A stretch of 64,000 nt of DNA from Prochlorococcus sp. AG-363-O15 (GTDB taxonomy: Bacteria; Cyanobacteriota; Cyanobacteriia; PCC-6307; Cyanobiaceae). Both the position numbers and the translations under genes were made by a program. A model generated the notes under the pieces. The model had not been told where the DNA came from. It saw nothing but the letters and a program-made list of their open reading frames with translations, and searched no databases. The stretch is taken from assembly GCA_003278255.1 (NCBI GenBank), contig QCFZ01000006.1, positions 1 through 64,000 of the forward strand, in the 5' to 3' direction. Shown piece by piece: positions 35,423-43,436 of the stretch (positions are counted from its first letter, which is position 1; every line of letters starts with the position of its first letter).

Positions 35423-36142
35423 TTAGAAATAATCCTTGTATAATTTATATGAGTGGATAAAATCTGAATTCGCTATATATCTAGAATAAGATAAGTCTAC
35501 AGGAGTGTCTATATCAAATCCTTCTAATTGAGAAACTATTACGTATCCAATGTTCCCATCAAATATATGTGACATGCTTCTAATGGCTGATACTTTATAG
35601 CAAAAACAAACGGTTGTCACTTCAGCGCAATTCTCACCTTGCTGCCTATTTACTAGTCTATCTTTATTTGAATCCCATAAATCTGCACTATTTGAATTAT
35701 TTAGTCTAACCATATTAAATGAAGGATGTAAGCTTGTTTGCATTACAGCAATGACTCCTTCAAATTTCTGATGGGATTGAATAAGTTTGATAGCTTTCTT
35801 CACCGTAGATACGGACCTAAATGGACTAGTAGTGGGTGCGACTACAACAATATCTTCATTAGATAATTTAAGATAATCAACGGCATGTTTCCAAGACAAA
35901 ATTTCAGAGGAATTATCTCCTGCTAGTTCTAATGGTCTTTTTATAGTTTTAGCTGTAAGTTGTTTTGCTCGCTCTAGTATTTCTTCGGAATCTGAACTTA
36001 CATATATTGACTTCTTCGAAATACTATTTTGAAGATCAATGATTGAAATATCTAGAATGCTATTATTAATTAATACTTGCATATTTTTATTCGGGATACC
36101 CTTAGAGCCCCCTCTGGCAAATACAAGACCAATCACATCCAT
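35423..36142 (-). CDS. CMP-nonulosonate (acylneuraminate) cytidylyltransferase
   Basis: GLVFARGGSKGIPNKNMQVL, PTTSPFRSVSTVKKAI. Confidence 0.88.
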   Translation of the reverse strand: MDVIGLVFARGGSKGIPNKNMQVLINNSILDISIIDLQNSISKKSIYVSSDSEEILERAKQLTAKTIKRPLELAGDNSSEILSWKHAVDYLKLSNEDIVVVAPTTSPFRSVSTVKKAIKLIQSHQKFEGVIAVMQTSLHPSFNMVRLNNSNSADLWDSNKDRLVNRQQGENCAEVTTVCFCYKVSAIRSMSHIFDGNIGYVIVSQLEGFDIDTPVDLSYSRYIANSDFIHSYKLYKDYF

Positions 36143-37077
36143 TTGCTATTCCAAATTAAGGACTGAACATGAAGACCTTCTTCAAATGAGCATAATGAAC
36201 TCTTGTCATAATCTTTTGTATTTGCACTGAGTATTGTCACAATCTGACGTAAAAATGTATCATTTCTTTCGTCTTGGTATTGGATATTATTAACTTCCTT
36301 CTCGTTTTGAAACTCTTTTAATGTGTTATCAATTAGATCAGCTCTGTAACTTTTATCATTGAGATCTATCTGAACAATTCTTTGCTTTATATGAGATGAA
36401 AATGTACTATATATATAATAAGGTGAATTACACTTGCTCTTTCCATATGCTAGGTAACAGTTATCAATCTTTTCTATCCCCAATGGAATTTTGCTTTTGA
36501 CTATCATTGTATCTTTGCAATTAATACCGATTAAAAAATTCACTAGGTCTAGGTCATGAGATAATTCGAGTAGAGCACCCCCACCTCTTTCGGGATCTAA
36601 CGATATGCTATTTTTTATTGATTCACTTCTCCAGAGTGATACATGACTTGAGTTATATATATTCAATGAGAATGGTAATTTCTTTTCTCTTATTTTTACT
36701 AGAGTAGATCTCAATTCCCTAATTAGATCCATTTGTCTTAAATTATATGCTACGTATATCTTTGAGTCTATGTCATTAAAAGTCTTGATTGCATCAGAAT
36801 AATCGACCAAAGGTTTTTCTACTAAAATATATCTTGAATTCTTATATGTTTTTTTGATATATTCAAAGTGAGAATTCGCTGGAGATGCAATGATAGTGAG
36901 ATCTGACCTTGTATATTCCAGGTCTTTGATTAATTTAAACGTGATTCGAGGATCTTTGATGGCATAATCTTTCTTGTTTCTAATAAAGATATTAATCTGA
37001 AAAATATAACCTAATAAACATAGAACATTTACATGTCTTTTAGCTATAGATCCATATCCAATTATATTTATTATCAT
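36133..37077 (-). CDS. Gfo/Idh/MocA-family oxidoreductase
   Basis: NIIGYGSIAKRHVN, VEKPLVDYSDAI. Confidence 0.8.
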   Translation of the reverse strand: MIINIIGYGSIAKRHVNVLCLLGYIFQINIFIRNKKDYAIKDPRITFKLIKDLEYTRSDLTIIASPANSHFEYIKKTYKNSRYILVEKPLVDYSDAIKTFNDIDSKIYVAYNLRQMDLIRELRSTLVKIREKKLPFSLNIYNSSHVSLWRSESIKNSISLDPERGGGALLELSHDLDLVNFLIGINCKDTMIVKSKIPLGIEKIDNCYLAYGKSKCNSPYYIYSTFSSHIKQRIVQIDLNDKSYRADLIDNTLKEFQNEKEVNNIQYQDERNDTFLRQIVTILSANTKDYDKSSLCSFEEGLHVQSLIWNSKWM

Positions 37078-38279
37078 GACCTTTTCTTAAAAAGCAATTT
37101 TTTCCTGCCTAAACTTAATTTTTGTTTGATAAAAGAAATCATTTCATTTATACTATTCTCTTTATAATAAGGATTGCTGTCTAAAGGTGGTTGTGTTTCT
37201 CCAGAGTCCCTAATCCTATTTAATATATTGATAATTTCTTGTCTGCTTGAAGCTAAATCGATCTGGCTAGATGCCGCTACTCGGTTTGTTTGTCTAGGCC
37301 CTATATTTATATGAAAGCAATTAAAAAATGGAGCTTCTTTTATTATTGAACTAGAGTTTCCAATTAATACAACCTTAAGCCGATTAGACAGTGATAGAAC
37401 TTTATGATAGTCACTTCCAAGCGCTCTGAGTTTTTTAATTTTAGGCTCTCCGATATTTTCGATCATTTTCACTATTTCTGTCGACCCATGATCAGAATTT
37501 GGATAGGTTAGAAGGACTCTTATATTTGTATTTGAGTTTGCAAAAGTTGTAAGTCCAATAAATAATTCTTGAGCATCTTTTTTAGATGCTCTTTGATCAA
37601 ATGGTAATGGATGCATAGTGGCAACCACGACCATGCTAGTCTCTGAATCTAGATTGTATTTTTCGTATAAACTATTTATTTCTATTTGAGTCAATTGTTT
37701 ATTTTCAAGAGATGCATAACCTAATAACCCCGAAAAATGTATTCTCCACAAATTTTCCCCCATTTCAGATAATAATTTAACCCCCTCCTTTGTAGATGAC
37801 ATAAATAAGTGTGAAATCTTTGATATGGCGTGCCTAACATTGTCATCAGGTGTTCCTCCTTCTGTAATGTCACCAGCCTCCATATGAAGTAAAGGTATCC
37901 CTGCTTGTGATGTGGCTATTGCAAAAGCAAATGTTTCAAATCGATCTGCATAAGCAACAGCCAAATCAAATTCCACATCCTGTGAGACTAGGTATTCAGC
38001 GACTTGTCCAATTACATTAGAAATCACAAATGAATGCATGTAGTTACTATTATATCTTTCTTCTTCCTTGTCTAGTTTGCTTGATAATTCAATAATATTT
38101 ACCGCTTCATTGTCTAGTTTCTCTGTATTCGCACTTGTATAACTATGATGCAGTATTAGATAAACATTAAAAATACTTTCTCTAGCCAGGGCAATTATAA
38201 GTGGTTCTTGAATATAGTATTCAGCTCTATTACCAGAAAAAAAGACTAATGAGTATTTCTTAGAGTCAGATATTTCCAT
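37074..38279 (-). CDS. Hydrolysing NDP-GlcNAc-type 2-epimerase (NeuC/LegG-like)
   Basis: GNRAEYYIQEPLI, HMEAGDITEGGTPDDNVRHAISKISHLFM, IGNSSSIIKEAPFF. Confidence 0.88.
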   Translation of the reverse strand: MEISDSKKYSLVFFSGNRAEYYIQEPLIIALARESIFNVYLILHHSYTSANTEKLDNEAVNIIELSSKLDKEEERYNSNYMHSFVISNVIGQVAEYLVSQDVEFDLAVAYADRFETFAFAIATSQAGIPLLHMEAGDITEGGTPDDNVRHAISKISHLFMSSTKEGVKLLSEMGENLWRIHFSGLLGYASLENKQLTQIEINSLYEKYNLDSETSMVVVATMHPLPFDQRASKKDAQELFIGLTTFANSNTNIRVLLTYPNSDHGSTEIVKMIENIGEPKIKKLRALGSDYHKVLSLSNRLKVVLIGNSSSIIKEAPFFNCFHINIGPRQTNRVAASSQIDLASSRQEIINILNRIRDSGETQPPLDSNPYYKENSINEMISFIKQKLSLGRKKLLFKKRS

Positions 38280-38281
38280 TG

Positions 38282-39067
38282 TTATTGATTTAGAAATGGA
38301 TGCAGTACCTTATTGTAATGATAGCTAAATGTTTTAGGACAGTATGCCAATTCCTTAATTAGTGATAGAGGTGGATATTTCACAACAATATTTTGATATG
38401 GGAATGACTTTAATTCCAATTTATTTGAAAAATATGACTTTAATTCAGCTATATTATATGCAAATCCTGATGATATATTGAATAAGTTAGAATTAATTTT
38501 GTCTTTTGCTCTAAATCTTTCTATTAATTTTACTACGTCATCTATATATACAAGATCTATGTAGCTAGTCTCATCTTCATTGGAAATAATTATTGGCTTG
38601 TCATTTTTAACTTTATTTATTTGGTCTCCTATGAATGTACCTATAGGACTTTCTTCAGACCATATATTACTGAGCCGAAGAATTATGACATCATTTCTAC
38701 TTTTCAGAAGCTCTTGTTCTATTCTAATTTTATTTTCTATATATTCATTTCTCACTTCTAGGTTCGAATCTTCAAAAATAACTTTACTTTTTTGATTATA
38801 TACTTGTATAGATGATAAATAAATATATCTTTTGCTATTTTTCAAAAGCTCTTGTCTTATTGCTTTAATCATATGTTTATCTTTATCATTATGTAATCCA
38901 TATGATCTATCACCTGCATCTATCACAATATCATATTGTCTAATTAGATAGCTTCCATTTCTGACGGATACACTTTCAATATTTGCTTTATTACCTAATC
39001 TATCTAAGAAGAACTTATATAATCTAGCCCCAATAAATCCACGCCCTAGAATACATATATTTAACAT
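38282..39067 (-). CDS. NAD-dependent epimerase/reductase (extended SDR)
   Basis: ICILGRGFIGARL, YLSSIQVY, YxxxK in YIENK. Confidence 0.75.
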   Translation of the reverse strand: MLNICILGRGFIGARLYKFFLDRLGNKANIESVSVRNGSYLIRQYDIVIDAGDRSYGLHNDKDKHMIKAIRQELLKNSKRYIYLSSIQVYNQKSKVIFEDSNLEVRNEYIENKIRIEQELLKSRNDVIILRLSNIWSEESPIGTFIGDQINKVKNDKPIIISNEDETSYIDLVYIDDVVKLIERFRAKDKINSNLFNISSGFAYNIAELKSYFSNKLELKSFPYQNIVVKYPPLSLIKELAYCPKTFSYHYNKVLHPFLNQ

Positions 39068-40152
39068 TAGATAATATCATTATTCATTATATGCTCACCT
39101 TCGTTAATAGTTCTTCTGGCTACCTTATTATATAGACTCTCTCGTGATGTAGGTTTGAAATCCCCAACACCAGGTCTTTTCCAGCTAATATTTTCCTCAG
39201 ACAAGTATGACCCCTTTGCAATATCGTTTTTGGCTACAGCTGTTGCAAAAGCAAAGTTTCTAGCTGAATCCTCTTCAGGGATTGTGTTTGCTTTGGAACC
39301 CCATCTCAACCTATTCATATCTGATGCCGCTTCTTTCAATTGTTCTAATTCTGTTGGGGTCATAGAACAACTAATATCAGCACCTTCTCGTGATTTGGTA
39401 TCCGTAAAATGCCTTTCTATCAATGTAGCCCCAAGCGCCATCGCACCATATGCAGATAAATTACTTGTAGTGTGATCTGACAAACCTACATTTTTTGTTT
39501 GACATCCTTGCATGATTTCACGTAAAGCTTCTAATCTGACTAATTCGGATGGAGTTGGATAAATATTTGTAGTATGCATCAGTACAATATCCACTTTATG
39601 CTCCTTTAAAATTTTATAGCTACTTTTAACACTATCAAGGTTATTCATACCCGTACTCATTATGACAGGCTTTTTTGTTTTAGCTATTTTTTCAAGTAAC
39701 GGAACATGATTGCATTCTCCTGAACCTATCTTGTATGCAGAAACATTTATACTCTCTAAAAAATCTACTGCTTCTAAACTAAACGGAGTTGAAAGATATG
39801 GTTTACCTAAAGATCTAATATATTCAGCTAATTCTATTTCCTCTGCAACATCAAGACTACATTCTTGGATAATTTCAAAGATTGATTCTTTTGTATGACC
39901 TGGTATTACTTCTTTGGCTTTTTGAGACATTTCATCAGTTGGCCGATGAATTTGTGTTTTTATAATGTCTGCGCCACTATCTGAAGCTAATTTTGCAAGT
40001 TCTTTGGCTGTTTTGATGCATCCCCCATGATTAATACCTAATTCAGCAACTATTTTTGGAGGTGAATATGCATCAACTGTGACACCATCAACTGAAATAC
40101 TGTTATTCTCTAGCTCTTCATACCATGTAGGAAACTTTGTCATTCTTTCCAT
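39067..40152 (-). CDS. Nonulosonic-acid synthase (NeuB/LegI-like)
   Basis: KIVAELGINHGGCIKTAKELA, IKTQIHRPTDEMS, KIGSGECNHVPLLEKIAKTKKPVIMSTGMN, SAF-like C-terminus. Confidence 0.92.
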   Translation of the reverse strand: MERMTKFPTWYEELENNSISVDGVTVDAYSPPKIVAELGINHGGCIKTAKELAKLASDSGADIIKTQIHRPTDEMSQKAKEVIPGHTKESIFEIIQECSLDVAEEIELAEYIRSLGKPYLSTPFSLEAVDFLESINVSAYKIGSGECNHVPLLEKIAKTKKPVIMSTGMNNLDSVKSSYKILKEHKVDIVLMHTTNIYPTPSELVRLEALREIMQGCQTKNVGLSDHTTSNLSAYGAMALGATLIERHFTDTKSREGADISCSMTPTELEQLKEAASDMNRLRWGSKANTIPEEDSARNFAFATAVAKNDIAKGSYLSEENISWKRPGVGDFKPTSRESLYNKVARRTINEGEHIMNNDII

Positions 40153-41116
40153 AGACTTCTTGTGATTGTTGCATCCATTTTAACGCTTCTATTAATCCAC
40201 GCTTCAATCCTTCTTCTCCACTGTATTCTGGAGACCAGTTGGAGTATTTCATTATAAGTTTTGGACAGCCGCATAGTCTTTCTACTTCTGACTTGTTTGG
40301 CCTTAGTCGAGATTGGTCTATTTCAAGCTTCAGAGATGAATGACATATTTCCTGAATCAAAGCAATCAGATTTTTAATACTTATTTCATAACCAGTACTT
40401 ATATTTACACATTCACCCAAGAGTTCTTTGATTTTAGATAACTCTATAAATCCTTTTACTGTATCTAAGACATAGTTGAAATCCCTCGTAGTATCAATAT
40501 TACCTACCTTCAGTTCCCCACTTTTATTGTTTAAACATTGATTCAAAACTGTTGGGATTATTGCTCGTTGACTTTGACGTGGGCCGTATGTATTGAATGG
40601 TCTAGCGACAATAACTTGGGTGCCAAATGACCGATAAAAGCTGAGTGCTAGTTGGTCACTTGCTATTTTGGATGCAGAATAAGGAGATTGTCCTACTAAA
40701 GGATGTTTTTCGTCTATAGGTATATATTGAGCTGAACCATAAACTTCACTAGTTGATGTTTGAATTAATAAGGATCCATATTTTTTGGCAGCATTTAATA
40801 TATTTAGGCATCCGATAACATTAGTTTCTATATATGATTGAGGAGCTGAATAGCTGTATGGAATCCCAATTAATGCGGCGAGATTAAAGAGAATTTCACA
40901 ACTCTTAGCCGCCTCATAAACAATATTTTGATCTCGTATATCACCTAAAATTATACTTAGCTTATCGCCATATTTTTCTTTCGCAGTTCTAAGAAAACCA
41001 ATGTTTGAGGTGGACGTGTATCTAACCAGAGCATTTACGCTATAACCTTGCTTTAGGAGCTCTTCGCATAAGTGACTACCAATAAACCCAGCAGACCCAG
41101 TAACTAATGCCTTCAT
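40118..41116 (-). CDS. NDP-GlcNAc 4,6-dehydratase (LegB-like)
   Basis: ALVTGSAGFIGSHLCEELL, TSTSEVYGSAQYIPIDE, YSASKIASDQLA, FNTYGPRQSQRAIIP. Confidence 0.87.
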   Translation of the reverse strand: MKALVTGSAGFIGSHLCEELLKQGYSVNALVRYTSTSNIGFLRTAKEKYGDKLSIILGDIRDQNIVYEAAKSCEILFNLAALIGIPYSYSAPQSYIETNVIGCLNILNAAKKYGSLLIQTSTSEVYGSAQYIPIDEKHPLVGQSPYSASKIASDQLALSFYRSFGTQVIVARPFNTYGPRQSQRAIIPTVLNQCLNNKSGELKVGNIDTTRDFNYVLDTVKGFIELSKIKELLGECVNISTGYEISIKNLIALIQEICHSSLKLEIDQSRLRPNKSEVERLCGCPKLIMKYSNWSPEYSGEEGLKRGLIEALKWMQQSQEVYGKNDKVSYMV

Positions 41117-41501
41117 TGACTAAATAATCACAATTTTAGCATGTAACAATCAATAGTCAAGTCATCTCATGGAGATAAAATTTGATATTTTTTTCAAAAT
41201 ATACCTAATTTTGGCTAGATATCCTCTTAATTCTTAGCTAAAAGGCCTAATTTCATCGAAATTTACAGTTTTAGTCTTATACGTTCTGGGTTTAGTGTTA
41301 TTAATGGGACTTATGCATTTGATTTCATATATTTATTCCTTTCTTACATTTGTGCTTGATTAGCATATATGTGCCTACGATTTATATGTGCTTAAGAGCA
41401 TAAGCTTTAAATAATCCCCATTCCAACACTTTTATATCTTTTTTTATTGGTTTTAGTTTTCGTTTCACTAATTGCCGTGCAATTGTTATGGGTATCATCC
41501 C

Positions 41502-41529
41502 TTGACAGGCCTGACTTTCAAATTATTGT
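41502..41529 (+). promoter_or_regulatory. Candidate sigma70-type promoter upstream of the RTX-like gene
   Basis: TTGACA (41502-41507), 16-nt spacer, TATTGT (41524-41529); 118 nt before the GTG start. Confidence 0.4.
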
Positions 41530-41647
41530 CGAATTCATTTCAATTGCTTTTTAAGGTGTGCTTAAAGTCACTCTTTTGATTGGCACAGTTGACAGTTAAG
41601 CTTCATTCCTCAATAATTGTCCCGACTCCCGATTTCAAGACTTCCTC

Positions 41648-43390
41648 GTGGCTACACCCTCGAATACGCTCGCTGGCACAACTGCCAACGACATCTTATC
41701 TACGAATGGAACGACTGCTACTAATGCTACGGGCGGTGAAGGTAATGACACGATCACTCTGAATAAGAGTGACGACTACGCCACCGGGGAAGCAGGTAAC
41801 GATTCCATCATCTTTGGTACAGCTGGCTCAGCAACTTCATTCCTCGGGCAGATTTCTGCTGGAGATGGAGATGACAACATTTCCCTCAACACAGGTGATG
41901 TTGTTTCGATAGCTAGTGCAGATATCCTCGGAGGTGCAGGTGCAGATACACTTGCGGTAGATATGTCTGCTGGCGTTTATACAGACGTCAACTTTGGAAT
42001 GGGGAATGGTGCAGACTCCCTCCAGTTCGCTACTGGTACATTCCACACTTCAACAATTATTGGTGGTGCTCACGCTGACACCATTACTTTTGGAACTGCT
42101 GCCACAGTTAATGCAGCTTCCATTTTCGGTGGTAAAGGCGCTGATTCCATCGACCTTCAGTTAGATAACGACCTATCTACAAGTGCTTCAATTCTTGCTG
42201 GAAAGGGTCATGACACCATCGTACTTGGCGATTCAGCTGCTCTTTCCTATCTAATTGCTGGTAAGGGCAACGACAGCATTTCTCTTGCTTCAGGCTCTAC
42301 TACTGCAATGACCATTGCTGGTGGCCTTGGAACAGACACCATCACCATTCAGTCTGCCGTCATGGGCGGAATTATTTATGGTGATGTTGAAGGAGCATCC
42401 AGTGGTGGAGATGACGAGATTGGCAGTACCGCTTCTGAAATCACAACTGCACTAAGCGTTTACGGTGGCGCTGGTAATGACACTGTCGAATTCGTGAGTT
42501 CGAATGAGACAGTAGCCATCTACGGTGAAGATGGTAATGATTGGATTGATCTAGGTCTAGCTAATTCTGGAGCCACACTTGACGGTGGAGCTGGTAATGA
42601 CACCATCATTCTTGGGTCAAGTCTCGCTTCCACAGTTAATACAAGCCTAATTGGTGGTGCTGGTGATGACTCAATCAGCTACCTATCAGGTGCTGGTGGA
42701 TCCATCCTTGGTGGTGATGGAGCAGACACAATTGTTGTTGATGGCGGCTCTGGTGGTGTTGTTGATGGCGGCGCTGGTGCCGACTTAATGAAGTTCACCA
42801 CTTTGGCTTGGGATACAGCATCTGTACTCGGTGGAGCTGGCGCAGACACAATTGAATTCCTTGAAGTTTCTTCTGCAGCTAGCGTTCTTGGTGGAGCTGG
42901 AAACGATTCCATCTACGTTGAGACTGGTGCAACTGCTGCTACTTCAACAATCAATGGTGGTGCTGGAACAGACACTATTACTCTGCACGGCATTGAACAT
43001 ACGACTACAACAACGATTGCTGACTGGGCGGCCAACATTGTCTACCAAGCAGGAACTGTTATCAATTTAGATACCACAATCCTGACTCTTACCTCAATCG
43101 CTACTGATACCAACTGGGCGGGTGGTAACCCTGGTGTGCTTTATGACACAACAGCCACTGCATCTGCTTTCTCTGGTATTGGTAACGTAATTGTTTGGGA
43201 GAGTGGCGATGACTCCATTATCGCCGTGACAACATCAACAGTTGCTGCTTCCTATAACATCGCTATTAAGATTCTTGGTAAGGACTTAATCGCTGATACA
43301 GCTACTATTGGAGGAGAAATCGCTACTACTGAGCTCGGATTCACAATATCCGGTACTGCTGACAACGGCATCACCTTCACTTTAACCTGA
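41648..43390 (+). CDS. RTX-like repeat secreted protein (GTG start)
   Basis: About 20 GGxGxDxI/L units (GGEGNDTITL, GGAGADTLAV, GGAGNDTIIL...); no hydrophobic signal peptide; no Cys or Arg seen; Thr/Ser/Ala/Gly/Asp rich. Confidence 0.88.
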   Translation: MATPSNTLAGTTANDILSTNGTTATNATGGEGNDTITLNKSDDYATGEAGNDSIIFGTAGSATSFLGQISAGDGDDNISLNTGDVVSIASADILGGAGADTLAVDMSAGVYTDVNFGMGNGADSLQFATGTFHTSTIIGGAHADTITFGTAATVNAASIFGGKGADSIDLQLDNDLSTSASILAGKGHDTIVLGDSAALSYLIAGKGNDSISLASGSTTAMTIAGGLGTDTITIQSAVMGGIIYGDVEGASSGGDDEIGSTASEITTALSVYGGAGNDTVEFVSSNETVAIYGEDGNDWIDLGLANSGATLDGGAGNDTIILGSSLASTVNTSLIGGAGDDSISYLSGAGGSILGGDGADTIVVDGGSGGVVDGGAGADLMKFTTLAWDTASVLGGAGADTIEFLEVSSAASVLGGAGNDSIYVETGATAATSTINGGAGTDTITLHGIEHTTTTTIADWAANIVYQAGTVINLDTTILTLTSIATDTNWAGGNPGVLYDTTATASAFSGIGNVIVWESGDDSIIAVTTSTVAASYNIAIKILGKDLIADTATIGGEIATTELGFTISGTADNGITFTLT

Positions 43391-43410
43391 TCACATTTAC
43401 ACAAGACCTT

Positions 43411-43436
43411 GGGGGCTTTACAAGCCCCCTTTTTTT
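43411..43436 (+). terminator. Rho-independent terminator of the RTX-like gene
   Basis: Perfect 8-bp stem GGGGGCTT-TAC-AAGCCCCC followed by seven T. Confidence 0.9.

Noticed and set aside
38762-38771. GTTCGAATCT match to the tRNA-Gly T-arm, considered as a possible att repeat
   Set aside because: Only 10 bp, diverges immediately on both sides and lies inside a coding gene; consistent with chance.
41580-41762. 60-aa ORF overlapping the 5' end of the RTX-like gene
   Set aside because: Out of frame with the clear RTX-like CDS and without recognisable motifs; likely chance.
42679-42912. Antisense Pro/Ser-rich 77-aa ORF within the RTX-like gene
   Set aside because: The Pro-rich sequence is the mechanical antisense of Gly-rich GGxGxD codons; no independent evidence of coding.
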